Origin: Natribaculum luteum
Lineage (GTDB): Archaea; Halobacteriota; Halobacteria; Halobacteriales; Natrialbaceae
Reading direction: 5' to 3'
Assembly: GCF_023008545.1 (NCBI RefSeq)
Contig: NZ_CP095397.1
Location: 2,294,001 to 2,358,000, forward strand
DNA: 64,000 bases
Below the pieces are notes generated by a model. That model was not told the DNA's origin. It ran no database searches and was given only the letters and a program-made list of their open reading frames with translations. The translations under genes and the position numbers were made by a program. Positions 54,365 to 63,919 of this stretch are shown here, piece by piece. Position 1 is the first letter of the stretch, and the number at the start of each line of letters is the position of its first letter.

Positions 54365-55132
54365 GTGCCCTCCAGCCCGACCCTCTCCCCGTTTCGACGA
54401 GATCTCGTATTGGCGGTGGTTGCGTTCCTGCTTCTCGTCTCTCCCGCGTTGGTCTCCGTCTCGAACATCTCGGGGACGACGTACACGTACGACCGGACGG
54501 AAGTCGTCGTCGATGAAGAGAACGGAATAACGTATGCCACCGACCCACCGTCGGACGACGCACACATCAGCGAGGAGATCGGCTGCTCAGTCCCGCAGGA
54601 CACTCGAACGTGCGCGTTCGAGCGACACCTTCTCTCGAACGCCACAATTCCAACCGAGGTGTACACGAATAATCCAGCCGCCCCGTTCGACATCGGCATC
54701 AACCGGTACCAGTACGTAGAGCTCGACGGATCCGTGTACGATGTATCCTACGTCGGGAATCGGTCTGTACAACGGGACGACGGCCTCTATCGAATCGATC
54801 TCGCACTCGAACCGACCGAAGCCACAGATGCGCTTCGCCACGTCTCGATAAACGTCTCGACAGAGAGCGAGGAAGTGCCGCCAGTAGTCGTCGAAGCCGC
54901 TAGACAGGGGACAGCGACTGCAGACCGAGCGGTCGAGATTCCACAGACGCCACTGCGCGTCGGGGAAGATACGTATTACCGTGTGCTCCTCACCAGCCAA
55001 AACGACCCGAACTCGATCGGTTCGCTGTTCGGTCTCGGCCTCTCGATTGTCGGGCCGATTGCCGGTCTTTACATCGGCTATCGCCTCTCCCGCCGTGTCG
55101 AAATCAGGTACGTTGGTGGGAACGACACGTAG
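54365..55132 (+). CDS. Membrane protein of unknown function
   Basis: This 255-residue protein. N-terminal signal or TM segment (about 12-32, LVLAVVAFLLLVSPALVSVS). An extracellular domain of about 170 residues with NIS/NAT/NVS glycosylation-type sequons and a Cys pair (GCSVPQDTRTCAF). A C-terminal TM helix (about 220-242, SLFGLGLSIVGPIAGLYIGY) is followed by a short basic tail. Codon use is less GC-biased than in neighbours. TTATTTTTATT at about 54329-54340 gives leaderless spacing to GTG 54365. Confidence 0.7.
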   Translation: MPSSPTLSPFRRDLVLAVVAFLLLVSPALVSVSNISGTTYTYDRTEVVVDEENGITYATDPPSDDAHISEEIGCSVPQDTRTCAFERHLLSNATIPTEVYTNNPAAPFDIGINRYQYVELDGSVYDVSYVGNRSVQRDDGLYRIDLALEPTEATDALRHVSINVSTESEEVPPVVVEAARQGTATADRAVEIPQTPLRVGEDTYYRVLLTSQNDPNSIGSLFGLGLSIVGPIAGLYIGYRLSRRVEIRYVGGNDT

Positions 55133-55220
55133 GTGTGGGTCCCGTGACTCGAGCAGAGTCGAAGAATTTCGACAGGGCGGCCGACCGTATCGCTCGGTAG
55201 CGACCGACGCGGCCTCGAGA

Positions 55221-56018
55221 TCAGTGCTCGTCGTCGACGACCAGCCCCTGGAGCCGCGGCAGCAGGTCGACGACGTCGCCCCGGACCACGACGGACGCGT
55301 CCCGGTCTCGTTCGGTCTCCTCGAGATTGACGATTCCGACGGTGCCACCGGTCTGGGCCGCCTGTCGGGGGAGCGAGGCGGCCGGTTCGACGAACAGCGA
55401 GGAGCCGATCGCGAGGAAGACGCCGCTCTCGCGGGCGAGCGACCGCGAGCGCGGGAGCGTCGCGGGCGACAGTTGCTCGCCGAAGAGGACGACGTCCGGT
55501 TTGAACACGCCGCCGCACTCACAGCGCGGCGGTACGTCGCCGTCTCGTACCCGCTCGAGGATCGGCTCGTTCGGTTTCCGGCGGCCACACTGCACGCAGC
55601 GGACCCGGTGGGCGTTGCCGTGGAGCTCGAGTAGTTCGGCACCCGACTGGTTGCTCGCGTTTTCGTCGCCGTCGGCGACGGTCTCCGCCGCCCTCGCGTG
55701 GAGACCGTCGGTGTTCTGCGTGAGGATCGCCTCGAGGTGGCCGTCGCGGGCGAGTGCCGCGAGCGCCTCGTGGGCGGGGTTGGGTTCGAAGCCGTCGCCG
55801 AACATCGTCTCGTAGAGCTCGAGTCGGTCGCGCCAGAACCCGGCCGGGTCGCGCTGGAAGCGGCCGTAGGTGAACTGACCCTCGTCGAACCGTGCCCAGA
55901 CGCCGTCGTCGCCGCGGAAGGTCGGCACGCCCGAGGGCGCGGAGATTCCCGCGCCGGTCAGCGCGACGACCGTGTCGGCGTCGGCGATTTCGTCTGCGAG
56001 TCGCTCGAGGTCGTCCAT
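55221..56018 (-). CDS. Sir2-type NAD-dependent protein deacylase
   Basis: This 265-residue sirtuin removes acyl groups from lysines with NAD. Motifs: VVALTGAGISAPSGVPTFRG (NAD site, about 17-36), TQNTDGLH, catalytic His in LELHGNAHRVRC, zinc cysteines CVQCG and CECGG, and AIGSSLFVEPAASLP. An insertion (DENASNQSG, about 120-128) is lineage-specific. ATG 56018 is supported by the minus-strand CTTTTACCG box at about 56040-56050. It is divergent from aspS. Confidence 0.94.
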   Translation of the reverse strand: MDDLERLADEIADADTVVALTGAGISAPSGVPTFRGDDGVWARFDEGQFTYGRFQRDPAGFWRDRLELYETMFGDGFEPNPAHEALAALARDGHLEAILTQNTDGLHARAAETVADGDENASNQSGAELLELHGNAHRVRCVQCGRRKPNEPILERVRDGDVPPRCECGGVFKPDVVLFGEQLSPATLPRSRSLARESGVFLAIGSSLFVEPAASLPRQAAQTGGTVGIVNLEETERDRDASVVVRGDVVDLLPRLQGLVVDDEH

Positions 56019-56144
56019 GTCGAACCGATCGACCGCGATCGGTAAAAGCGCGAAGAACTGCGGTCGCTCTCGAGGGCGGGCCCGGTTCCGACCGTACCGC
56101 TCCGAACGATTGCGCTTAAGTCGCGGCTCCGACAATCGAAGGGT

Positions 56145-57449
56145 ATGCAGGACCGAACCTACACTGCCGACGCCGAGCCGGGCGAGGACGTAACCGTCGC
56201 CGGCTGGGTCCACGAGGTGCGCGACCTCGGTGGCATCGCCTTCCTGATCCTCCGGGACACGAGCGGCAAGATCCAGGTCAAGTTCGAGAAAGACGAGATG
56301 GACGACGACCTCGTCGAGACGGGCCTCGAGGCGGCCCGCGAGAGCGTCGTCAGCGTCACTGGCGCGGTCGAAGAGGAACCGCGCGCGCCGACGGATGTCG
56401 AGGTCGTCCCCGAGTCGGTCGAGATCGTCGCTCCCGCCGATCCCGAACTTCCCCTCGACCCCTCCGGGAAGGTCGACGCCGACCTTTCGACGCGACTCGA
56501 CAACCGGACGCTCGATCTGCGCAAGGAGGAGATCCAGGCGATCTTCGAGATCCGCGCCGAGATCCTGCGGGCCGCCCGCGAGCGGTTCCGCGAGTTCGAC
56601 TGTACGGAGATCAACACGCCGAAGATCGTCGCCACCGGCACCGAGGGAGGTACCGAGCTGTTCCCGATCACCTACTTCGGTCGCGAGGCCTTTATGAACC
56701 AGTCGCCACAGCTGTTCAAGCAGCTGATGGCCGGCTCGAACTTGGAGCGGGTCTTCGAGATCGGTCCGATCTTCCGCGCCGAAGAACACAACACGCCCCG
56801 ACACCTGAACGAGGCGACCTCGATCGACTTCGAGGGCGCGTTCTGTGACGCCGGCGACGCGATGGACGTCGCCGAGGGCGTCGTCCGGGCTGCCTACGAG
56901 GCCGTCGAGGAGAACTGCGCCGAGCAACTCGAGGCGCTCGGCATCCGCGACGAGTTCGAAGCGCCCACCGAGTCGTTCCCGCGGATCAGTTACGAGGAAG
57001 CGATCGAGCGCATCAACGCGACGGGCGAACTCGACGAGCAGCTCGTCTGGGGTGACGACCTGCCGACCGAGGCGGAGAAGGCACTGGGCGACGACGTCGG
57101 CGGCCACTACTTCATCACGGAGTGGCCAAGCGAGATCAAGCCCTTCTACATCAAAGACGACGAGGACGACGAGCAGCTCTCGACCGGCTTCGACCTGATG
57201 CACCCGCGGATGGAACTGGTCTCTGGCGGCCAGCGCGAACACCGCTACGACCTCCTCATCGAGGGCTTCGAGCAGCAGGGACTCGACCCCGACCAGTTCG
57301 AGTACTACACGAAGATGTTCAAGTACGGCATGCCGCCCCACGCCGGCTTCGGTCTCGGAGGCGAACGGCTGGTCATGACGATCCTCGGCCTCGAGAACAT
57401 CCGCGAGGCTGTTCTGTTCCCGCGAGACCGTCAGCGGCTGAGCCCGTAA
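56145..57449 (+). CDS. aspS: Aspartyl-tRNA synthetase, archaeal type
   Basis: This 434-residue class IIb synthetase. N-terminal OB fold (about 1-105, [20 protein letters not shown]). Class II motif 1 near [15 protein letters not shown], motif 2 in [20 protein letters not shown], motif 3 at [16 protein letters not shown] (about 404-419). With GatB in this genome, the family is usually non-discriminating (Asp-tRNA-Asn). The C terminus [12 protein letters not shown] is echoed twice downstream. Confidence 0.96.
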   Translation: MQDRTYTADAEPGEDVTVAGWVHEVRDLGGIAFLILRDTSGKIQVKFEKDEMDDDLVETGLEAARESVVSVTGAVEEEPRAPTDVEVVPESVEIVAPADPELPLDPSGKVDADLSTRLDNRTLDLRKEEIQAIFEIRAEILRAARERFREFDCTEINTPKIVATGTEGGTELFPITYFGREAFMNQSPQLFKQLMAGSNLERVFEIGPIFRAEEHNTPRHLNEATSIDFEGAFCDAGDAMDVAEGVVRAAYEAVEENCAEQLEALGIRDEFEAPTESFPRISYEEAIERINATGELDEQLVWGDDLPTEAEKALGDDVGGHYFITEWPSEIKPFYIKDDEDDEQLSTGFDLMHPRMELVSGGQREHRYDLLIEGFEQQGLDPDQFEYYTKMFKYGMPPHAGFGLGGERLVMTILGLENIREAVLFPRDRQRLSP

Positions 57450-57497
57450 GGGCTCGCCGCTGGCCGGCGAGTGGGAGCAGGGAGGAGCTTTGCTCCG

Positions 57498-57607
57498 ACC
57501 GTGTTCCCGAGAGATCGCCAGCGTTTGTCGCCGTAGGCGGCAAACCTGGGAGCCAGCGAGACGAGCGAAGCGAAGTCTCGCGGGACCAGAAGCAGCTGTC
57601 GCCGTAC
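57498..57607 (+). repeat. Two degenerate copies of the aspS 3' end, with hairpins
   Basis: Positions 57501-57536 translate as [11 protein letters not shown] plus a stop, the same peptide as the aspS end but with different synonymous codons. Positions 57575-57607 translate as VSRDQKQLSPY. A GGAGC-TTT-GCTCC hairpin precedes the first copy. GCGAGAC/GTCTCGC (57556-57562 with 57575-57581) leads into the second. Confidence 0.6.
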
Positions 57608-57671
57608 GGCGTCGACGCTCGAGACGGGCGAATCTTCAAGGTTATATCGCGCGAGACGAAACGGCGTGGTA

Positions 57672-58499
57672 ATGAGCGACGAGGTGACGGCGTTCGTCCC
57701 CGGACACGTGACGGGGTTCTTCAGCGCCCACCACGACGACGACCCGACGAAAGCCGGTTCCCGGGGGGCTGGGCTCACGCTCACCGACGGGGTCACGGTG
57801 ACGGTCCGACCGGCGAACGACCGGACAGTGCTGTTCGAAGGCGAACCGATCGACGTCGAGCCAGTGTGGACGGTCCTCGAGACGCTCGAGGTCTCGGCTC
57901 GCGTCGACGTCGACTCCGACCTGCCGCTCGGTGCCGGATTCGGCGTCTCCGGTGCGATGACGCTCGGGACGGCGCTCGCGGCGAACCGCGTCTTCGACCG
58001 GAAGCTCTCGGCGAACGAACTGGTAACGATCGCCCACGGTGCGGAGGTCCAGGCGGGGACGGGGCTGGGCGACGTCGTCGCGCAGGCTCGCGGCGGCGTC
58101 CCGATTCGGCTCGAGCCAGGCGCACCGCAGTTCAATAAACTGGACGCGATTCCTGCGCGTGCGCGCGTAGAATACGTTTCGTTCGGCGAACTCTCGACGG
58201 CGGACGTCCTCTCGGGCGACACCGAGCGACTCACGGCGGCCGGCAAGCAGGCACTGTCGCGCGTCGTCGAGGAGCCGACGCTCACGTCGTTCATCTGCGC
58301 CTCGAGAGCGTTTGCCCGCGAAGCCGGGCTGTTGACGCCGAACGTTCGCGACGCGCTCGAGTCGGTCGCCGAGGTCGAGGGGCAGGCGTCGATGGCGATG
58401 CTCGGTGACACGGTCTTTGCCCTCGGGACTGGCCTCTCGGACGCAGGTTACGAACCGTCGGTGTGTGCGACTCATCCGGCGGGTGCGATGTTGAAGTGA
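57672..58499 (+). CDS. Pantoate kinase (archaeal CoA pathway, GHMP family)
   Basis: This 275-residue GHMP kinase phosphorylates pantoate. FVPGHVTGFFSAHHDDDPTK start, ATP loop DLPLGAGFGVSGAMTLGTAL (about 80-99), and AHGAEVQAGTGLGDVVAQAR. A TTATATCG box at about 57643-57650 supports ATG 57672, leaderless. The next enzyme of the pathway is encoded at 61594, beyond one large gene. Confidence 0.92.
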   Translation: MSDEVTAFVPGHVTGFFSAHHDDDPTKAGSRGAGLTLTDGVTVTVRPANDRTVLFEGEPIDVEPVWTVLETLEVSARVDVDSDLPLGAGFGVSGAMTLGTALAANRVFDRKLSANELVTIAHGAEVQAGTGLGDVVAQARGGVPIRLEPGAPQFNKLDAIPARARVEYVSFGELSTADVLSGDTERLTAAGKQALSRVVEEPTLTSFICASRAFAREAGLLTPNVRDALESVAEVEGQASMAMLGDTVFALGTGLSDAGYEPSVCATHPAGAMLK

Positions 58500-58749
58500 C
58501 GGCTGTCGCCGGTCTGTCACTCGAGACGAACCTTCTGACAGAGCCGCTTCTGTCCTGCTGGTGGAGTGACTTCTATCGATCCGAATAGGTCGTTCTGGAC
58601 CCGGTTGAAGCGATCGGTCCGACGCAGCGTCACCTGTGGCAGGGTGAGAGACGCACGGAGTATCTTGTGTCTATCACAACACAATAGATAATTTATACTT
58701 GGCCGGAAATTTATTACACTCCGATTCAGTTATCGGTTTGAATTAGCGA

Positions 58750-61542
58750 ATGTCTAGAATACAGGACACACGGGACAAACTGTTTCGGCTGTACGAACAC
58801 TACGTGGGAGAGCCAGACTCCCCGAAAGACGTCTACGGCTACTGGATTTTCATCGCTGGCTACCTCATCGGGGCGGCCGGGGTGTTCACGTTCGTCGTCG
58901 GCTACGCGGGCGCGACCGATTCGTACTTTCACATCAGGGTCTCCGGTGTCACTGCCGCGGCTGGACTGTCGCTTTGTCTGTTCGGGATCGTTCTCATGCT
59001 TCCCGTTCGTCGACGCGGGATACAGGCGGGTGGCGTCGGTCTCGTGGTCGCACTCGTCGGCGTCGCCTCCTTCGGCGTCGTCTACCCGAGCGACTGGCGG
59101 GGGTTCGGTGCTGACTACAGCGTCGAAGTGATCACGATCTACTCGGTCGGTCTCGCGATCATCGCGGGCGTTACCGCGCTCGTTCCGGTCGTCACCGGTC
59201 GAAAGGGGATGTTCGTCGAAGAGGAAGGTGCGACGGAAGATCCACCGATTCTCACAGGCGACGAACTCGAGGCCGCCCAGTTTGCCGTCTTCCGTGACGA
59301 GAACGGCGACTGGGTCTGGAACGTCTTGCACCTCGAGGCGCTGGCCCAGAGCGAGGAGAGTTCGTTGAATCGCCCGGCGGCCGAGTCGAACATCGACAGC
59401 GTCCGATCGAAGATCGGCAACGCCGGGTTGATGGAGATCACGACCTCGGCGTTCCGACTGTACGAAGACGAGCACGGCCACTGGCAGTGGCTACTCATGC
59501 GCGAAGACGGGAGCGTCATCGCTGACTCCGCGGGCGAGTTCGCCGACCGCGACGGTGCAGAGGAGTCGGTGAGTTTCCTCAAAGACCGCGGTCCGGATGC
59601 CGACGTCATCGACATCGATGGTGCCGCGTTCAACTACCACCAGGACAGAGACGAGTGGCACTGGCAACTGCTCGACGACGATCGAGCGCTGCTGGCGTCG
59701 TCCGACGCGGGATACGGGACGCAGTCGGCGGCCGAGGAGGCCGCGACGACGTTCGCCGAGCGCTTTGCCGACGCCAGACTGCTCACGATCGAACGCCTCG
59801 GCGTCGAACTTCGCGAACGAGGCGACGAGTGGTTCTGGCGGTTCGTCGACGAGGAAGACGAACAGTTAGCCGAGAGCACCGCGACGTTCGACTCTCGCCG
59901 GGACGCCGAGGAAGCAACGGAAGCGTTGCTCGGCGAACTCGAGTCGGCGTCGGTCACGGTCGCAGGTGAACCGACGTTCGAACTCTACGAGCACGGCGAG
60001 GGGTGGCGCTGGCGGCTCGTCGACGCTGGCGACCAGGTCGTCGCCCGGTCCCCGTCGGTACTCGAGTCACGACCACAGGGCGAGACCCAGGTCGAGCAGT
60101 TCGGATCGAACGTTCGCGACGCGGCAGTCGTCGGGATCGACGACGCAGAGTACGAGGTCTACCCCGACGGTGAGTCGTGGCACTGGCGGCTGGTCACCGA
60201 GGAACGTGACGTCGTCGCAGACAGCACCGAACCGCACGAGGACCCGGACGCCGCCGTCGAAGCGATCGAGCGCGTGCGCAGCCAGGCGAGCGAGGCGGAT
60301 CTCATCGAGTTCGAGAACGCCGCCTTCCAGGTCTACGAGGCCGACAGCGGCGAGTGGCGCTGGCGGCTCATCGACGAGGACGGGAACGTCCTCGCCGACA
60401 GCGGGGAGGAACACACCTCGCGCGGCGAGGCCGCCGAGGCGATGATGACGCTCAAAGAGCAGGCGCCAGACGCCGAGTTACTCGAGATCGACACCGCCGC
60501 GTTCGAACTGTTCGAAAACGAGGACGGCCGGTGGGGCTGGCGGCTCATCGACGAGGGCGGCAAGATGGTCGCCGACGATCCCGCCACCCACCCGACGCGC
60601 AGCGCCGCGAAGCAGGCGATGGACCAGCTCCTCGAGCACCTCGAGACAGACGTGCGGACGATGGAGGAGGCGATCTTCCAGACGTACGCCGCCGACAACG
60701 ACTGGCACTGGCGGTTCGTCATCCCGTCGAACGTCACCGTCGCCGAGGGCGAGACGGCACACCCGACCCGGGACGAACTTCTCGAGAGTCTCGAGCGCGT
60801 CCGCGAGACCGCAGCAAGCGGGAGCACACACGCCGTCGGCGAGGTCTCGTTCCAGCTGTACGGCGACGACGAGTGGCGCTTTAGACTCCTCGACCGCGAT
60901 CGGTCCGTCATCGCGGAGTCGAGCGACTCCTACGACGACCAGTCCGCCGTCGGCAACGCCGTCGAGGCGATCAAGCGACATGCCGCCGACGCACCGATTT
61001 TCACCATCGAGTCGGCGGCGATCCGTCTCAGCGCGGCCGCCGGCTGGCAGTGGGAGCTGGTGGAAAAAGACCGCGACGTCGTCGGCGTCGGCGGCGAATC
61101 CGCGTCGTCTCGGCAGGCGGCAGTCGACGAGATCGACCGCATCCGCCGGCTCGCTCCCGCCGCAGGACGGGTCGACTTCGACGTGGCGTCGTTCGAACTG
61201 TTCACCGAGGGCGAGGACGCCTGGCGGTGGCAACTCATCGACGAGGACGGGACGACCGTCACGACCAGTGCCGAGCAGTACGAGACGAGCGAGGCCGCAC
61301 GCGAGGCACTCGCGAGCATCCGGGACCTGATCGGCAGCGCGAGCATCCTCGAGATCGAGGGTGCGTCCTTCGAGTTGCACGCCGCGGACGACGAGGAAGG
61401 CTGGATCTGGAAGTTAGTCGACGAACACGGCGTGACGATGGCCGAGAGCACCAGACCGTACGAGAGCCGGACGGACGCGAGAGAGGCGATGAACGCAGTC
61501 AAAGCCCACGCGCCAGACGGCTGGATCACGTTCACCGAGTAG
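58750..61542 (+). CDS. Four-TM membrane protein with 13 tandem DUF1508/HVO_2922-like repeats
   Basis: This 930-residue protein. Residues about 30-160 contain four TM helices (YGYWIFIAGYLIGAAGVFTF first). From about residue 172 to the end there are 13 repeats of about 58 residues. Each repeat has the plan FELYED..G-WRWRLIDEDGNVIADS followed by a helix with EEA--AI and a short strand such as EIDTAAF. The repeats match the DUF1508 (YegP-like) fold seen alone in HVO_2922. The topology places the repeats on one side of the membrane. Function is unknown; it may be a ligand-binding or structural stalk. Repeats have diverged (roughly 30-45% alike by eye). Confidence 0.85.
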   Translation: MSRIQDTRDKLFRLYEHYVGEPDSPKDVYGYWIFIAGYLIGAAGVFTFVVGYAGATDSYFHIRVSGVTAAAGLSLCLFGIVLMLPVRRRGIQAGGVGLVVALVGVASFGVVYPSDWRGFGADYSVEVITIYSVGLAIIAGVTALVPVVTGRKGMFVEEEGATEDPPILTGDELEAAQFAVFRDENGDWVWNVLHLEALAQSEESSLNRPAAESNIDSVRSKIGNAGLMEITTSAFRLYEDEHGHWQWLLMREDGSVIADSAGEFADRDGAEESVSFLKDRGPDADVIDIDGAAFNYHQDRDEWHWQLLDDDRALLASSDAGYGTQSAAEEAATTFAERFADARLLTIERLGVELRERGDEWFWRFVDEEDEQLAESTATFDSRRDAEEATEALLGELESASVTVAGEPTFELYEHGEGWRWRLVDAGDQVVARSPSVLESRPQGETQVEQFGSNVRDAAVVGIDDAEYEVYPDGESWHWRLVTEERDVVADSTEPHEDPDAAVEAIERVRSQASEADLIEFENAAFQVYEADSGEWRWRLIDEDGNVLADSGEEHTSRGEAAEAMMTLKEQAPDAELLEIDTAAFELFENEDGRWGWRLIDEGGKMVADDPATHPTRSAAKQAMDQLLEHLETDVRTMEEAIFQTYAADNDWHWRFVIPSNVTVAEGETAHPTRDELLESLERVRETAASGSTHAVGEVSFQLYGDDEWRFRLLDRDRSVIAESSDSYDDQSAVGNAVEAIKRHAADAPIFTIESAAIRLSAAAGWQWELVEKDRDVVGVGGESASSRQAAVDEIDRIRRLAPAAGRVDFDVASFELFTEGEDAWRWQLIDEDGTTVTTSAEQYETSEAAREALASIRDLIGSASILEIEGASFELHAADDEEGWIWKLVDEHGVTMAESTRPYESRTDAREAMNAVKAHAPDGWITFTE

Positions 61543-61593
61543 CTGCGCAGGCGATTCGGTCTGCTTTTTATCGGTCGTCTCGAGGTGTCCCTC

Positions 61594-62379
61594 GTGAGCG
61601 ACCACGACACCGTCCCGGCCGACGTCGAACACGAAGAGGAGATTCCCGAGGATCACCCCCGGTACCAGGACCTCCTCACGCGTCATCGGATCGAACGGGG
61701 CGTCGAGAAGGGGATCACGCACTTGCAGGGGATGCACGCCGAAGGGCGGGGGAGCGCCTTCGACTACCTGCTCGGCGAGGAGACGACGCCGAGCGCCAAC
61801 GAGGCCGAACGGGCCGCCGCCGCAGTGCTGTTGCTCGCCGAGCACCCGGTGCTCTCGATCAACGGCAACGTCGCCGCGCTCGTGCCCGGCGAGATGGTCG
61901 AACTCGCCGCAGTCGTCGACGCCGACCTCGAGGTCAACCTCTTCAACCGGACCCCGGAACGCATCGAGGCTATCGCCGACCACCTGCGCGACCACGGTGC
62001 CGAGGAAGTCAAAGGGATCGAGGCCGACGCTCGCATCCCGAACCTGGAGCACGAACGCGCGAAAGTCGACGGCGACGGGATCTTCGACGCCGACGTCGTA
62101 CTGGTTCCGCTCGAGGACGGCGACCGCGCGGAGGCGCTCGACGCGATGGGCAAGACCGAGATCGTCGTCGATCTCAACCCGATGTCGCGGTCGCCGCGCG
62201 TCGCCGACGTGCCGATCGTCGACAACATCATCCGGGCGATCCCGAACGTGACCGAGCACGCCCGAAAGCTCGCGGACCGAGAGGAGGCCGAACTCGAGGC
62301 GATCGTCGAGGCGTTCGATCCCGAGGCGGCGCTCGAGGCCGCAGAAGAGCGGATTCGGACGGGTGCGGTCGACGGCTGA
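61594..62379 (+). CDS. 4-phosphopantoate--beta-alanine ligase (phosphopantothenate synthetase)
   Basis: This 261-residue archaeal CoA enzyme: HPRYQDLLTRHRIERGVEKG, AEGRGSAFDYLLGEETTPSA, LSINGNVAALVPGEMVELA, EVNLFNRTPERI, VVDLNPMSRSPRVADVPIVD and NIIRAIPNVTEHAR match the family throughout. It joins 4-phosphopantoate and beta-alanine with ATP. A CTTTTTATC box at about 61563-61571 supports GTG 61594, leaderless. Confidence 0.95.
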   Translation: MSDHDTVPADVEHEEEIPEDHPRYQDLLTRHRIERGVEKGITHLQGMHAEGRGSAFDYLLGEETTPSANEAERAAAAVLLLAEHPVLSINGNVAALVPGEMVELAAVVDADLEVNLFNRTPERIEAIADHLRDHGAEEVKGIEADARIPNLEHERAKVDGDGIFDADVVLVPLEDGDRAEALDAMGKTEIVVDLNPMSRSPRVADVPIVDNIIRAIPNVTEHARKLADREEAELEAIVEAFDPEAALEAAEERIRTGAVDG

Positions 62380-62392
62380 TCGTCCGATTCGA

Positions 62393-63919
62393 TCAGCGGT
62401 TCAGGAGGTTCGTCGGCAACCTGTTTACGAGGCGCGAGAGGCCGGGGCCGAACTCGGCGAGCATCTGAACGTCGTTGTCGGTGAACGCGTCGGTGACGAC
62501 CAGCGAGAGCGCGTAGACGACGAGGACGACGACCGGGAGGACGACGACGACGGCCGTCTCCGGGAGTAAGACGACGACGGGGACGCCCGCGATCGTCGCT
62601 GGGACGCCCGAGAGGATGATCTTGGCGAAGTCGCGAGTGAAGGTGTGGACGCCGTCGAGATAGTACAGTTCTGCGATCGTCAGCAACCCGACGAGTACGA
62701 GGGCAGTCGCCGACCCGATTGCGGCCCCCTCGATGCCGAGAAACGGCACCAGCGCGAGCGAGACGACGGCGTTCGTGCCGAGCAAGGCCAGCGTGTTCCC
62801 GAAGACGACCCTCGAGTAGCCAAGCCCCTGCAACAGCTTGCCGCTGGGTCCGCCGAAGGTCGCGTTGAACAGGAACGCACTCGAGAGGAGCGCGACGACG
62901 GCGCTGGCCTCCGCGTACTGTGGCGTGTACAGCACCGAGAGGTAGGCGGTGGCACCCAGCGAGAGCGTGATCGCGATCGGCAGGCTGAGACCGGCGATCC
63001 ACCGCGCGGCGACGCGAAACCGTCGCTGGACGAGTTCGGTGTCGTCCTTTCGCTCGGCGATCAGCGGCTTGAACACGGGCGCGAGCGAACTGAAGATGAT
63101 CAACAGCGCCGTTCCGAGCATGTAGCCGACGCGATAGATCCCGACGTCTTCGGACGTGAGGTAAAAGCCGAGCAGGAAGTAGTCGATGCGACCCATCAGC
63201 ACGGAGACGACGCTGGTCATCGCGAGCGGGACGGCGTAGGTCGCGATCGGGCCGGGCGCGACGAACTCGAGGTCGGCCGAGACGATCTCCCAGGCGCGGT
63301 AGGTAAAGAGGATCGCGCCGACGGTGATCGCGACGAGAAGGCCGACGACGTAGCCGCCGATGAGACCGAGCAGGCCGAACCCGGCAACCAGCAGGCCGAG
63401 CGTCGCGCCGAAGCGAACGATCGGTCGGACGAGATCCCGCATCACGACGCGATACTGGAGCCGCTTGATGCTGTAGTAGGAGGTGAGCAACACCTTGTAG
63501 ATCGCGAGCATCGGCACGGAGACGCTCAACAGGAGCAGGGCGATCCGCAGCGACGGTTCGCCGAAGAACTCGCTGACGGCGGATGCACCGAGCGCGAGCG
63601 CGAGCGCGATCGACGACGACGTCACGAGGACGGCAGCCGTGACCTGAACGATCACGCCCTTCGCTTTCCCGGGTTCGTCGTCGGCGAGGAACTGGGGGAC
63701 GAAGTAGTCGATCGCGAGCGGGAACCCGAGGTTGGCGAACACCTGCAGGAACAGGACGACGGAGACGGCCAGGATGAACAGCCCGTAGACCGACGGGCTC
63801 ACAAACCGGGTCATCAGCATCACGAGGGCGAATCCGGAGACGCTCTTGGCGAGGTTCCCGACGAAGGTGATACCGCCCTGTTTGGCGAGGACCGAGACGC
63901 CGTCGTCGCGATCGCTCAT
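62393..63919 (-). CDS. Polysaccharide/oligosaccharide flippase-like membrane protein
   Basis: This 508-residue MOP-superfamily (Wzx-like) transporter with about 12-14 TM helices. N terminus GGITFVGNLAKSVSGFALVM, then FVSPSVYGLFILAVSVVLFL and LGFPLAIDYFVPQFLADDEP. It likely flips lipid-linked glycans for surface glycoproteins or exopolysaccharide. It is convergent with the phosphopantothenate synthetase gene, 13 bases apart. Confidence 0.9.
   Translation of the reverse strand: MSDRDDGVSVLAKQGGITFVGNLAKSVSGFALVMLMTRFVSPSVYGLFILAVSVVLFLQVFANLGFPLAIDYFVPQFLADDEPGKAKGVIVQVTAAVLVTSSSIALALALGASAVSEFFGEPSLRIALLLLSVSVPMLAIYKVLLTSYYSIKRLQYRVVMRDLVRPIVRFGATLGLLVAGFGLLGLIGGYVVGLLVAITVGAILFTYRAWEIVSADLEFVAPGPIATYAVPLAMTSVVSVLMGRIDYFLLGFYLTSEDVGIYRVGYMLGTALLIIFSSLAPVFKPLIAERKDDTELVQRRFRVAARWIAGLSLPIAITLSLGATAYLSVLYTPQYAEASAVVALLSSAFLFNATFGGPSGKLLQGLGYSRVVFGNTLALLGTNAVVSLALVPFLGIEGAAIGSATALVLVGLLTIAELYYLDGVHTFTRDFAKIILSGVPATIAGVPVVVLLPETAVVVVLPVVVLVVYALSLVVTDAFTDNDVQMLAEFGPGLSRLVNRLPTNLLNR

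Noticed and set aside
56019-57341. N-terminal extension of the Sir2 frame, antisense to aspS
   Set aside because: The extension is the antisense shadow of aspS; the Sir2 family starts at ATG 56018, which has its own promoter box.
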